DNA of 64,000 nucleotides from an uncultured Bacteroidales bacterium (GTDB lineage: Bacteria; Bacteroidota; Bacteroidia; Bacteroidales; Bacteroidaceae). Shown here one piece after another: positions 17,330-26,181 of the stretch. The notes beneath the pieces were generated by a model that worked only from the letters and a program-made list of their open reading frames with translations, did no database searches and was not told the origin of the DNA. Each line of letters begins with the position of its first letter. Position 1 is the stretch's first letter. A program made the position numbers and the translations under genes. The stretch is from contig CACYQI010000006.1 of assembly GCA_902776455.1 (NCBI GenBank), positions 1 through 64,000 of the forward strand, written 5' to 3'.

Positions 17330-19300
17330 TCATTCTTCTGCCGCTGTTTCTTCGAACTTATAGCCAAAGCCTTGACGGCTGACTATGTTGTTGGCATAGG
17401 GACCGAGCTTCTTGCGGAGACGTGTGATGTGGACATTGACGGTTCGTTCTGCCACGATGACCCCTGCCCACACCGTGTCCATGATTTGCTGGCGGCTAAG
17501 GACGTGCCCTCGGTTCTTCATCAGAAGTGCGAGCAAGTCAAATTCGGTGCGAGTTAGGCTGACGGGTTGGCCGTCGATGCTGACGGTCTTGTGGTCGAGG
17601 TTGACCTGAAGGGTGCGGAAGTTGAGGTAGTGTTTGCCCAAACGGCATTCGACGACGTTCATTATGTAGTCGCCAAGATGTTCACATTCCCGGATGAGGT
17701 CGTTGTAGATGGAGCCAAGTGCGTAGGAATAAGCGTGATTGTTCACCTCTTTCGCGTTCTCTGTCTTGAGGTTGTCGCGCAGGGCGTTGATGTCGCGCTC
17801 TATGTCTTGCGAGGTGTCGATGCTGTAGTTTTCGCGTCGTCCGCTCACGACCACCATCATTTGTGTCAGAGCTTCGTTGACCAGTTGCAGCATGTCGTGG
17901 AGGTTGTCGTACTGCTTGGTGGTGAAATCTTCGCCGTTGTTGCGTCGATTCTGTATGGTGCGGGCTATTTTGAAGCAGGTGTCGCCGATGGATTCCAGCT
18001 CGCCAATCTGCCGCAGCATGTCGCGTATCTTTCGTTTTGTGTCATCCGAAAGGTGCTCGTTGCTCACTTGTTCCAGGTAGTTGGCTATCTCGCTTTCCAT
18101 GTTGTCGGCAATGGCTTCGTACTTGGCTATGCGGTCGTACTGGCGGTCGAACTCTTTGCGGTCCTTCTCGTCGAGCATGACGCGAGCCATTCCGAACATG
18201 CGTTGCATGCGTTCGGCAAAGAGTACAATCTCCTTTTGTGCCTGCAGTACAGAGATTTCCGGCGTGGTCATGAGTCCTCCGGTGATGAAGCGGAGCGACG
18301 ATTTCGCTTTCGTCTGCTTTCCTTCGGGCAGCAGGCGACAGACGATTTTTGCCATCTGAGGGATGAATCCTATGAGGAGGGCGGTGTTGAGAACATTGAA
18401 GCCTGTGTGGAAAAGGGCAAGCACGATGGGCAGTCGCTCTGCCTGTCCGCTCATGGTCGGGTCGTAGCCAGCCACTTCGCATACTGTGTTGACGAAGGGA
18501 TAGAACACGCTGAGCACCCATACGACGCCGAAGACGTTGAAGAGCAGATGAGCCAGTGCTGCCCTCCGTGCCGTGATGCCAGCGCCGAGGGCGGCAAGGT
18601 TGGCCGTCGCCGTTGTGCCGATGTTCTCTCCCATCACCAGCGCGATACCCATGTAGATGGGCAGTACGCCAGTGGAACAGAGCAGAATGGTGATGGCCAT
18701 CACGGCAGCCGACGACTGCACGATGCAGGTGATGAGCGTGCCGACAGCAAGGAAGGCAAGGATGGTGAGGTAGCTGCTTGTGTCGAACGAGGCAAAGAAC
18801 GCCACCACATCGGCATTGTGTTCGAGGTCCATGTCCCTGCCCACGCTGCTCAACATGACGAGCGACCAGAACATGAACGCCATTCCGAACAGGAAGTCGC
18901 CCACGTAGCGGTGGTGCTTCTTGTAAATGAGCACCATGCCAATAAGGAAGGCGGGAAACACCACGCTCGTCAGGTCAACATTGTATCCCAGCGACATAAT
19001 CCACGCAGTCAGCGTGGTGCCGATGTTCGCTCCCATGATGACCGAAATGGCCTGAGCCAACGTCAGAAGCCCAGCCGACACGAAGGAGACGGTCATGACG
19101 GTCGTGGCCGAGGACGATTGCACAGCACACGTCACAAAAGTTCCCGTAAGCATCCCGCTGAAGCGGTTCGATGTCATCCTCTTGAGAATATGTCGCAGTC
19201 CGGACCCCGCCATTTTCTGTAAGGCGTCGCTCATCGTCTTCATGCCGTAGATGAGCAATGCCAGCGAGCCGAGAAGCCTAACAACAATTTCGATAGCCAT
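17330..19300 (-). CDS. Na+/phosphate cotransporter fused to PhoU and an OmpR-type winged-helix domain
   Basis: This is a 656-residue protein with three parts. Residues 1-345 form an NptA/PF02690-type sodium-phosphate symporter with both hallmark repeats (QSSSATT 61-67 with GANIGTT; QSSAA 195-199 with GENIGTT). Residues about 355-550 are PhoU-like helices. Residues 559-650 are an OmpR/PhoB-type winged helix (LTRTEFDLLALLMKNRGHVL, RTVNVHITRLRKKLG, SRQGFGYKFEE). The transporter-PhoU fusion is common; the added DNA-binding domain is unusual. By analogy with ToxR/CadC it would act as a membrane-bound regulator reporting phosphate transport. Start 19300 is chosen because the -7 box covers the longer in-frame start. 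No frame break is seen. Confidence 0.9.
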   Translation of the reverse strand: MAIEIVVRLLGSLALLIYGMKTMSDALQKMAGSGLRHILKRMTSNRFSGMLTGTFVTCAVQSSSATTVMTVSFVSAGLLTLAQAISVIMGANIGTTLTAWIMSLGYNVDLTSVVFPAFLIGMVLIYKKHHRYVGDFLFGMAFMFWSLVMLSSVGRDMDLEHNADVVAFFASFDTSSYLTILAFLAVGTLITCIVQSSAAVMAITILLCSTGVLPIYMGIALVMGENIGTTATANLAALGAGITARRAALAHLLFNVFGVVWVLSVFYPFVNTVCEVAGYDPTMSGQAERLPIVLALFHTGFNVLNTALLIGFIPQMAKIVCRLLPEGKQTKAKSSLRFITGGLMTTPEISVLQAQKEIVLFAERMQRMFGMARVMLDEKDRKEFDRQYDRIAKYEAIADNMESEIANYLEQVSNEHLSDDTKRKIRDMLRQIGELESIGDTCFKIARTIQNRRNNGEDFTTKQYDNLHDMLQLVNEALTQMMVVVSGRRENYSIDTSQDIERDINALRDNLKTENAKEVNNHAYSYALGSIYNDLIRECEHLGDYIMNVVECRLGKHYLNFRTLQVNLDHKTVSIDGQPVSLTRTEFDLLALLMKNRGHVLSRQQIMDTVWAGVIVAERTVNVHITRLRKKLGPYANNIVSRQGFGYKFEETAAEE

Positions 19301-19327
19301 AAAGTAGAATGTTTGAGATTTCAGCTG

Positions 19328-19335
19328 CAAAGGTA
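19328..19335 (-). promoter_or_regulatory. -7 box of the Na/Pi-PhoU-wHTH gene
   Basis: TACCTTTG on the minus strand, 28 bp before the ATG; no clear -33 element. Confidence 0.5.
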
Positions 19336-19444
19336 CGCATAAAAAGCCGTGCGAGTATGAAATACGTGGTTACATTTCGGTTACTTTTTGTTTTGGCCAT
19401 CAGTAGCCATGCGGGCGCAGCTCATTCGGCATGGGGGAAAGCAA

Positions 19445-19532
19445 ATTCTCACACGTGATAAATGATTTTCTCACACGTGATAAAACGATTTCTCACTGGT
19501 GATAAATTGATTTCTCACCAGTGAGAAAAAGG
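19445..19532. repeat. TCTCAC-GTGATAAA repeat
   Basis: Four units of about 27 bp built on TTCTCACACGTGATAAA or TTTCTCACTGGTGATAAA end in a near-palindrome (TTTCTCACCAGTGAGAAA). It lies between the sialidase stop and the transporter gene. The rest of 19336-19599 shows nothing. Confidence 0.75.
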
Positions 19533-19599
19533 AATGCTACGTGGGGCGTCAACCGTTGGCCCATGTTGACGAGGTCGATGCTATGTGCAGCGGGGCTGT

Positions 19600-21048
19600 T
19601 TATCGGATGTTGCCGTTGGTTATCTGGCTGAGAGTGAGGGGCACATAGACCATGTTGTAGATGTAAGGCTCCTCTTCGTAGAAGAAGGCGATGCGGCCGT
19701 CTTTCTGCTGGCACATAGTGGAGTAGGCGGAACGCTTGCTGGTGACTTGCAGGCCTTGCTTCCAGTCTTCGGCAAAGGCAGCAGAGGTGTAGTGCTTGCC
19801 CCGTCTTCCCTTTTTTCCCTCGGCCTGTTCCTCAAGCACCTTATAATAAATAGTCACGTCGGCACGCGTATCGGCTTTCGGGAGGCTTTGGAGAACTACG
19901 TAAACGCGCTTGCCGTCGGACGTGCGACGACCCCGGACGATGAGTATCTCGCCGTTGCAGCTGTTAGCACCCACCTTGATGCCCGTCGGCACGTCGTGAC
20001 TGTTGATGGGCGTGTCCCAAGAGCCTTCCGTGGTGCTGCCTTCGGCGAAGGTCCAGATGTTGAACGTGCGGCCGTACCACTTTCTGCCGCTCAGCACGAT
20101 TTGTCCCGAGGGCAGTTCCTCCACCTTTGGCTCGTCGCTGTCGGGAGCGGGCTGGAACGTCGGGTCGCCGCCCAAAAGCTGCCACGTCATGCCCATGTCG
20201 TCGCTATAGACCACGTAGGCGCCCTTCAGCCCCGTGCCCTTCACCAGCAGGGCGGCATAGAGACGATAGTATTTGCCGACCTTCGTCAAGCGGCTCTGCA
20301 GTATCTTACCGCTGCCGAAGAAGCCTGCCCACGCAAAAACGCCCATTCCATCGTCAGTTTCGCTTGTCTGGAAGAGCGAGCCCTGCTTTCCCCAGAACTG
20401 TTGTGTGATGTCCTCCGGCGTGCTCCATGTGTGTCCGCCATCCGTAGTGACCTGACGTGCGATGAAGGGACGATAGTCCGCTTTGGCGTAGCCATAGATG
20501 CATTTTCCGCTGACGGAGATGAGCACGCCACGGTTGCTTTCGCGGTCGAAGCACAGGGCCGGGTCGCCGAAGCCCACGCCGAAGACGTTGTCATTTCCGC
20601 CCATTCCATCGGCAATTTTGGTCTCTTCCGACCACTTACGGCCGTTGTTCTTCGAGATGCGCATCACCTGATCGACCTCGCCGAAACCGATGTCGAAGCC
20701 ACAGACGCGGTAGTCGTAGATGGCCACCAGTTCGCCTTTCCGGTTCTTCGCTATGGCCGGGATGCGATAGACATCGCGTGTGCTGTCGTTGCTATGTGCC
20801 AGGATTTGTTTTTCGCTGTACTGCATCGGCTGAACCTCCGAGGCACCTGTGGTGGCATCGACGTTCTGTGCGTAAGAAAACGCCCATTTCATCGAGAAAA
20901 ACAGGAACAGGAGGATGTGAAGAGTACAGTTGTTCTTGTTGCAACCGTCGCAGCAGCTGCACTTGTTGTCGCTGCGGAGATAGCGGTACATGACGTAAGC
21001 CGCGATGACAATCACAGCGGCAAGGAGAAGGATGCTTTGTGTGTTCAT
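19600..21048 (-). CDS. FeoB-associated Cys-rich segment fused to a GH33-type sialidase
   Basis: This is a 482-residue protein. Residues 1-41 (one membrane helix, then Cys 30, 32, 33, 36 and 41) match the small FeoB-associated Cys-rich membrane protein that usually follows feoB as its own gene. Without a stop the frame continues into a second hydrophobic stretch ending AFSYAQ, like a sialidase signal peptide, and then an exo-alpha-sialidase. Its RIP motif is at 95-97 and Asp boxes are at 132-139 (SKNNGRKW), 201-208 (TTDGGHTW) and 282-289 (SDDMGMTW). The only later in-frame ATG (residue 53) would remove most of the signal peptide. It is downstream of feoAB on the same strand. Confidence 0.85.
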   Translation of the reverse strand: MNTQSILLLAAVIVIAAYVMYRYLRSDNKCSCCDGCNKNNCTLHILLFLFFSMKWAFSYAQNVDATTGASEVQPMQYSEKQILAHSNDSTRDVYRIPAIAKNRKGELVAIYDYRVCGFDIGFGEVDQVMRISKNNGRKWSEETKIADGMGGNDNVFGVGFGDPALCFDRESNRGVLISVSGKCIYGYAKADYRPFIARQVTTDGGHTWSTPEDITQQFWGKQGSLFQTSETDDGMGVFAWAGFFGSGKILQSRLTKVGKYYRLYAALLVKGTGLKGAYVVYSDDMGMTWQLLGGDPTFQPAPDSDEPKVEELPSGQIVLSGRKWYGRTFNIWTFAEGSTTEGSWDTPINSHDVPTGIKVGANSCNGEILIVRGRRTSDGKRVYVVLQSLPKADTRADVTIYYKVLEEQAEGKKGRRGKHYTSAAFAEDWKQGLQVTSKRSAYSTMCQQKDGRIAFFYEEEPYIYNMVYVPLTLSQITNGNIR

Positions 21049-21056
21049 AGTAGGAG

Positions 21057-21160
21057 AAATCTGAGTTTTCGGAGGATTATGAGTGTTCTGAGTATTCTGA
21101 GTATTGGGAGTTTCGGAGGATTCTGAGTGTTCTGAGTATTCGGATTATTAGGAGAGTGGG
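21057..21160. repeat. TCTGAGTAT nonamer array
   Basis: Tandem 9-bp words (TCTGAGTAT, TCTGAGTGT, GGGAGTTTC) fill most of the 118-bp gap between feoB and the fused Cys-rich/sialidase gene. Confidence 0.75.
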
Positions 21161-21166
21161 CTGAGA

Positions 21167-23614
21167 TTAGGTGATTATCAGGTGTACGACGAATGCGGCG
21201 AGCCATGCTATGGCGCATTGTCCGACCATGATGAACAGCATCCATCGGCTTCCAAGCTCGCGTCGGATGGTTGCCATCGTTGCCATGCAGGGCGTGTAGA
21301 GCAGGCAGAAGACGAGCAATGTGTAGGCCACGGCGGGCGAGAAGATGCTGGTGATGGCCACTCCCGCAAAGAGGGTGCTGAGCGTGCTCACTACCACTTC
21401 CTTCGCCAGCAAACCGCATACGAGGGCCGTCACAATGCGCCAGTCGCCGCAGCCAAGCGGTTCGAAGAGCGGCGCAACAAGGCCCGACATCTGTGCCAGC
21501 ATGCTTTGCGAGACGTTGGCCTCAGTCACCATCTTCAAGTGAAAGTCGAAAGTCTGCAGCAGCCACACGATGATGCTGGCCAGGAAGATGACCGTGAAGG
21601 CTCGCGTAAGGAAGTCTCTGGCCTTGTCCCACAGCAGATGCCAGACGTTCATCAAGGCCGGCAGCCGGTAGTTGGGCAGCTCCATGACGAAGGGCACCGC
21701 TTCGCCTCGGAAGAGAGTGCGCTTCATGACGAGCGCCACGACGATGCCCACAAGGATGCCAATCACGTAGAGTGACATCATCACCCACGCCGCGTGCTTC
21801 GGGAAGAAAGCTGCCGCGAAGAAGGCATAAATGGGAATCTTGGCCGTGCAGGACATGAAGGGCGTGAGCATGATGGTGAGACGGCGGTCGCGCTCGCTGG
21901 GGAGGGTGCGGCTGGCCATGATGCCGGGCACCGAACATCCGAATCCGATGAGCAGCGGCACAATGCTGCGTCCGGAGAGTCCCAAGCCTCTGAGCATCCG
22001 GTCCATGACGAAAGCGATGCGAGCCATATAGCCGGTGTCCTCGAGCATGCTGAGGAAGAAGAAGAGGCAGACGATGAGCGGCAGGAAGACCAGCACGGTG
22101 CCTACGCCGGAATAGATGCCGTCGATGATGAGCGAATGGACGGGCGGAGCGATGTTCCACTGCGTCAGAAGAGCGTCGGAGAAGGCCGTGAAGCGGTCGA
22201 TGCCCTCCTGGAAGAGGTCTTGCAGCCAAGCGCCTATCGTGTTGAACGTGAGGTAGAAGACCGTCGCCATGATGAGGAGGAAGGCTGGAATGGCAGTATA
22301 GCGGCCTGTCAGGACCTTGTCGATGCTGACGCTCCGCCTGTGTTCCTGGCTTTCCTCGGGGTGTACGACGGTCTGCTGGCTGACCTGCAGGATGAAGTGG
22401 AAGCGCATGTCGGCGAGTGCGGCACAGCGGTCGAGGCCTCGTTCCTCCTCCATCTGGCAGATGATGTGCTCGATGGTTTCCTGCTCATTCTGAGTGAGAT
22501 GCAACGCTTCTGCCACGAGTTTGTCGCCTTCTATCAGCTTGCTTGCAGCGAATCGGACAGGGATGCCGGCATCTTGTGCGTGGTCTTCGATGAAGTGCAT
22601 GATGGCGTGCAGGCACCGATGCACAGCGCCTCCGTGCTCCGTAGGACTGCAGAAGTCCTGACGCGCCGGGCCTTCGTTGTAGCGAGCCACATGGATGGCG
22701 TGGCTTACCACCTCATCTACGCCCTCGTTCTTCATGGCGCTGATGGGGATGACGGGAATGCCGAGCAGCCGTTCCATCTGGTTGATGCGTATGGTTCCGC
22801 CGTTGCCTCTCACCTCGTCCATCATGTTGAGGGCGAGCACCATAGGGATGCCCAGTTCCATGAGCTGCATGGTGAGGTAGAGGTTTCGTTCGATGTTGCT
22901 GGCATCCACGATGTTGATGATGCCGTCGGGGTGGCTTTCCAGGATGAACCGTCGGCTGATGATTTCCTCGCTCGTGTATGGGCTGAGGCTGTAGATGCCG
23001 GGGAGGTCGGTGACGGTGGCATCGGGGTGTCCCTTGATGATGCCGTCCTTGCGGTCGATGGTCACGCCGGGGAAGTTGCCGACGTGCTGCTTGCTGCCTG
23101 TCAGTTGGTTGAAGAGAGTCGTCTTTCCGCAGTTCTGATTGCCGACGAGGGCAAAGGAGAGCGGACCCTTTTTTGCCGATGAAATGGGGTGAAATGCGTC
23201 TTCTTCGTGGTAACGGCCTTCCTCGCCGAAGCCAGGATGAGGGTAGCCCTCATCCCTATACCCACCAGACCCTCTCCCAACCTCTCCCTTGTAGGGAAAG
23301 GAGCTGATAGTACTTTTGTCGAAATTGCTTTGAGTATGGTAATCACTCCCCTCCCTACAAGGGAGGGGTTGGGGGTGGGTCTGGAGGGTAGTCGTGGGGC
23401 TTACCTCTATCTTCTCAGCGTCGGCGAGTCGCAGGGTCAGTTCGTAGCCGTGGATGCGCAGTTCCATCGGGTCGCCGAGGGGTGCGAACTTCTGCAGCGT
23501 CACCTGTGTGCCGGGAATCACGCCCATGTCGAGGAAATGCTGACGGAGTGCGCCTTCGCCGCCAACCTTGAGGATGATGGCCGACTGTCCTTTATTGAGT
23601 TCTCTTAGAGTCAT
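21167..23614 (-). CDS. feoB: FeoA-FeoB fusion, ferrous iron transporter
   Basis: This is an 815-residue protein. Residues 1-72 are a FeoA/SH3-like domain (MTLRELNKGQSAIILKV). The FeoB G domain starts near 155 (GNQNCGKT 158-165, then DLPGIYSLSPYTSEE and NMMDE), followed by the Gate/membrane regions to the end. FeoAB fusions are normal in Bacteroidales. The 74-148 linker is abnormally long and encoded by an inverted G-rich repeat (23225-23390, with peptides HPQPLPCREG and FPYKGEVGRGSGGY). Start 23614 is chosen because the longer frame reads through promoter and repeats. It imports Fe2+ across the inner membrane. Confidence 0.95.
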   Translation of the reverse strand: MTLRELNKGQSAIILKVGGEGALRQHFLDMGVIPGTQVTLQKFAPLGDPMELRIHGYELTLRLADAEKIEVSPTTTLQTHPQPLPCREGSDYHTQSNFDKSTISSFPYKGEVGRGSGGYRDEGYPHPGFGEEGRYHEEDAFHPISSAKKGPLSFALVGNQNCGKTTLFNQLTGSKQHVGNFPGVTIDRKDGIIKGHPDATVTDLPGIYSLSPYTSEEIISRRFILESHPDGIINIVDASNIERNLYLTMQLMELGIPMVLALNMMDEVRGNGGTIRINQMERLLGIPVIPISAMKNEGVDEVVSHAIHVARYNEGPARQDFCSPTEHGGAVHRCLHAIMHFIEDHAQDAGIPVRFAASKLIEGDKLVAEALHLTQNEQETIEHIICQMEEERGLDRCAALADMRFHFILQVSQQTVVHPEESQEHRRSVSIDKVLTGRYTAIPAFLLIMATVFYLTFNTIGAWLQDLFQEGIDRFTAFSDALLTQWNIAPPVHSLIIDGIYSGVGTVLVFLPLIVCLFFFLSMLEDTGYMARIAFVMDRMLRGLGLSGRSIVPLLIGFGCSVPGIMASRTLPSERDRRLTIMLTPFMSCTAKIPIYAFFAAAFFPKHAAWVMMSLYVIGILVGIVVALVMKRTLFRGEAVPFVMELPNYRLPALMNVWHLLWDKARDFLTRAFTVIFLASIIVWLLQTFDFHLKMVTEANVSQSMLAQMSGLVAPLFEPLGCGDWRIVTALVCGLLAKEVVVSTLSTLFAGVAITSIFSPAVAYTLLVFCLLYTPCMATMATIRRELGSRWMLFIMVGQCAIAWLAAFVVHLIIT
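23225..23392. repeat. G-rich inverted repeat inside feoB
   Basis: CCCAACCTCTCCCTTGTAGG and its inverted counterpart (CCTACAAGGGAGGGGTTGGG) lie about 60 bp apart within the coding sequence. The insertion preserves the frame and lies between the FeoA and G domains. Confidence 0.8.
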
Positions 23615-23643
23615 TGCTATGTCGTTTAAGGCTATTCGCTCTG

Positions 23644-23674
23644 CAAAGATACAAAAAAAGAGGCACATGACCAA
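23644..23674 (-). promoter_or_regulatory. Promoter of feoAB
   Basis: TTG (23672-23674), 20 bp, TATCTTTG (23644-23651), 30 bp before the FeoA start. Confidence 0.6.
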
Positions 23675-23737
23675 CAACCATGTGCCTCTGAGAGGGGAAA
23701 AATACTTAAAAATGGTGATTGCCCTGGCGGGCAAAGG

Positions 23738-23872
23738 CTTGGAGCCAATGGGCCGAATGGGGCCAATGAGGCGAATGGGGCTAATGGGCCTCATGGGGCT
23801 AATGGGGCTAATGAGGCGAATGGGGCTAATGGGCCTCATGGGGCTAATGGGGCCAATGAGGCTAATGGCGAT
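23738..23872. repeat. AATGGGGCT nonamer array
   Basis: About 15 tandem 9-bp units (AATGGGGCT, AATGAGGCG, CATGGGGCT and similar) in the feoB upstream region. It behaves like a variable-number tandem repeat. Confidence 0.9.
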
Positions 23873-23888
23873 GCCGCAAGGGGGAGGG

Positions 23889-23985
23889 TTTCACACTCCA
23901 CGGAGCATCGGCTTACACTCCACGGAGCATCAGCTTACGCTCCACGGAGCATCGGGCTACGCTCCACGGAGCGTGAAACCGACCC
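23889..23985. repeat. 22-bp CTCCACGGAGC array
   Basis: Four units of the 22-bp family (CTCCACGGAGCATCGGCTTA) end 9 bp before the flotillin stop codon. Confidence 0.9.
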
Positions 23986-23993
23986 CTTAGCCG

Positions 23994-25379
23994 TTATTCT
24001 TCCGCCTCCTCGGGAGCCTCGCTTTTCTCCTCTTTTTTCTTGGCCAGATACTCGGGGAGCGACATGCCCGCCTGGTCGAAGAGTTCGGCGAGGGGAGGCA
24101 CGCTCTTCATCAGTCCGGCAAGGAAGTTGGCCGTGCTCGTCTTGCTGTCGCCTCCGCCGCCATTGTCCCAGACAGTCACCTTGTCGATGTTGATGCCCTT
24201 GATGGCCTCTACTTGTGTCTTGACAAGTTCGGGGAGCTTCTCCAGCAGGAGCAGCGTGTAGGCCTTCGTGGCATCGCCTCCGGCAGCCTGTATCATCTTG
24301 TCGTAGCCCTCTGCCTGCTTGGTCAGAATCTGGAACAAGCCTTTTGCCTCGGCCTCCATCTTGGCATAGATGGCGTCGGCCTCGCCCTTGGCATTCACGC
24401 GCTTCTGCTCGGCCTCGGCTTCAGCCTCGATGACGATGCGCTTCTTCTCTATCTCCTGTGCCACGATGACGTTGGCCTGCTGGCTGGCACGCTCGCGCTC
24501 GGCACGTGCGTTCTCTGCCTTCTGCTCAGCTGCATAGGCTTCTTCCAGGGCCTGAGCGTTGGCCACCTTCTCGGCTGCCGTAGCCTTGCGTTGTGCTTCC
24601 GCCTCGCGTTCGCGGCGGACGGCATCGGAGTTGGCAATCTCAATCTTCGCTTCGTTCTCGCCCTTGACGGCTTCGGCATTGGCGGCAGCCGTACGGATGC
24701 GGGTCTCGCGGACTGCTTCGGCCTTGCCTATCTCGCCCATCTTCTCCTGCTCAGCCACGCGCACCTTGGCCTCGTTGATGGCTTTGGCAGCAGCCTCCTG
24801 TCCGAGGGCCTCGATGTAGCCACTCTCGTCGTTGATGTCCGTCACGTTGACGTTGATGAGCTTCAGACCTATCTTCTTCAGCTCCACCTCCACGTTGGAA
24901 GTGATGGCTTCGAGGAACTTGTCGCGGTCGGAGTTCAGCTCTTCGATGCTCATCGTAGCGATGACGAGACGCAGCTGGCCGAAGAGGATGTCGCGCGCCA
25001 TCTCTTGTATCTGGTTGGCATTCTGCCCGAGCAGACGCTCAGCAGCAGCAGTCATGTACTCGGGGTCCGTGCTGATGCCGACGGTGAAGCGGCAAGGCAC
25101 ATCCACTCGAATGTTCTGTCGCGAGAGGGCATTCGTCAAGTTGGCGTCGATGCCTATGGGCGTCAGGCTCATGTAGGCATAGTCCTGAAAGACAGGCCAC
25201 ACGAAAGTGCCGCCGCCATGAATGCATTTGGCCGACTTCTTGTCGCCGTTGCCGCTGCCGTACACCACGAGAATCTTGTCGGCAGGACACTTGCGATAAC
25301 GATTGGCAAAGAAGGCAAAGATAGCCACAAACAGGATGGCAAGCACCACAATTAGAATTAAAGAATCTCCAAAGACCAT
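23994..25379 (-). CDS. Flotillin-like SPFH protein
   Basis: This is a 461-residue protein. One N-terminal membrane segment (about 5-25) is followed by the SPFH/band-7 domain (KILVVYGSGNG through LKKIGLKLINVNVTDI). A long Ala/Glu-rich coiled coil (about 190-340) and a flotillin-type tail end the protein. Flotillins organise membrane microdomains. An NfeD-like gene lies 42 bp upstream on the same strand, the conserved YuaF/YqiK-type pairing, so the two products should act together in the inner membrane. Confidence 0.9.
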   Translation of the reverse strand: MVFGDSLILIVVLAILFVAIFAFFANRYRKCPADKILVVYGSGNGDKKSAKCIHGGGTFVWPVFQDYAYMSLTPIGIDANLTNALSRQNIRVDVPCRFTVGISTDPEYMTAAAERLLGQNANQIQEMARDILFGQLRLVIATMSIEELNSDRDKFLEAITSNVEVELKKIGLKLINVNVTDINDESGYIEALGQEAAAKAINEAKVRVAEQEKMGEIGKAEAVRETRIRTAAANAEAVKGENEAKIEIANSDAVRREREAEAQRKATAAEKVANAQALEEAYAAEQKAENARAERERASQQANVIVAQEIEKKRIVIEAEAEAEQKRVNAKGEADAIYAKMEAEAKGLFQILTKQAEGYDKMIQAAGGDATKAYTLLLLEKLPELVKTQVEAIKGINIDKVTVWDNGGGGDSKTSTANFLAGLMKSVPPLAELFDQAGMSLPEYLAKKKEEKSEAPEEAEE

Positions 25380-25421
25380 AGTGATTTCGAATTTATATGT
25401 TGTTAATTAATGTATGACCAC

Positions 25422-26024
25422 TTATGCAGGCTCCACTTCGAGCACCTTCTTGTCTATCACCCGCACGACGCGGACCTTCGCCCCCGAGGGAATCATCTCC
25501 CCGGCAGTACGCGCGTCCAGCTCCTGCACCGAGCCGCCGAAGCTGATCTGCACCTTTCCCAAGCCCTGATTGCCAGCCGGAATGCGCAGATAGACGTCGC
25601 AGACTCGGCCCACGGCATCGTTGATGTCGAAGGCTCCGTTGCTCTGCAACTTCATCATCTGCCGGAAGATAACCAGGAAGATGCCGACAAAGAGGCATCC
25701 CACCAGCACGGCAGCCAGGCAGAGAAGGCCGTGGTCGGGAATCGTGTCCCACAGGCTGACCCCTGTCCAACCGAAGCCAAGCAGGAAATAGAACACGTTG
25801 CGGATGGAGAACAAATGCATGGTTCCGGCATGATCCAGGCTGTCGGCATCGGCATCGGTGTCGGCATCGAAATCGACATCCACGTCGCCTGTCACCACAT
25901 CCCCCGTGCCGAGGAAGGACATGAAGGTTTGCATGAGCACAACAACAGAAGCAAAGACGGCAATGCCCCAATAGAGCTTGAGCATCGGGTCTAACTGGTT
26001 AAACCACTCCGAAAGGTCGTTCAT
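25422..26024 (-). CDS. NfeD-like membrane protein with OB-fold tail
   Basis: This is a 200-residue protein. An N-terminal membrane helix (about 17-38) is followed by an acidic loop rich in Asp (VDVDFDADTDADAD), two further helices (about 72-115) and a C-terminal OB-fold-like NfeD domain (VGRVCDVYLRIPAGNQGLGK, then ASGAKVRVVRVIDKKVLEVE-like strands). NfeD proteins accompany flotillins and are thought to assist their assembly. It is the first gene of the flotillin operon, with a promoter just upstream. Confidence 0.85.
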   Translation of the reverse strand: MNDLSEWFNQLDPMLKLYWGIAVFASVVVLMQTFMSFLGTGDVVTGDVDVDFDADTDADADSLDHAGTMHLFSIRNVFYFLLGFGWTGVSLWDTIPDHGLLCLAAVLVGCLFVGIFLVIFRQMMKLQSNGAFDINDAVGRVCDVYLRIPAGNQGLGKVQISFGGSVQELDARTAGEMIPSGAKVRVVRVIDKKVLEVEPA

Positions 26025-26061
26025 AAGCAGATAATTTACGGTTTGACATGTTTCTTCGCTA

Positions 26062-26069
26062 CAAAGATA
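26062..26069 (-). promoter_or_regulatory. -7 box of the NfeD-flotillin operon
   Basis: TATCTTTG on the minus strand, 38 bp before the NfeD ATG. Confidence 0.6.
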
Positions 26070-26110
26070 AGCTTTTTTGCGCTATCATACGACAAAACGC
26101 CACTCGAATG

Positions 26111-26141
26111 TTTGTTTATTCTTCCTTTTTTTGTAAGTTTG
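26111..26141 (+). promoter_or_regulatory. Promoter of the NUDIX gene
   Basis: TTTG (26111-26114), 19 bp, TAAGTTTG (26134-26141), divergent from the NfeD promoter. Confidence 0.7.
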
Positions 26142-26181
26142 CAAAACGAAAATGACAAATGCACGACAAATAAGAAGCAAT

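Noticed and set aside
17567-19222. Long open frame antisense to the Na/Pi-PhoU-wHTH gene
   Set aside because: It mirrors the codon pattern of the true gene, is low-complexity in His/Val/Glu, and has no start signal or domain.
23615-23839. Longer N-terminus of FeoAB
   Set aside because: It would translate the promoter and the AATGGGGCT array on the opposite strand.
26152-26181. Earlier start for the NUDIX protein
   Set aside because: The promoter position leaves almost no leader; the protein core starts after 26182.
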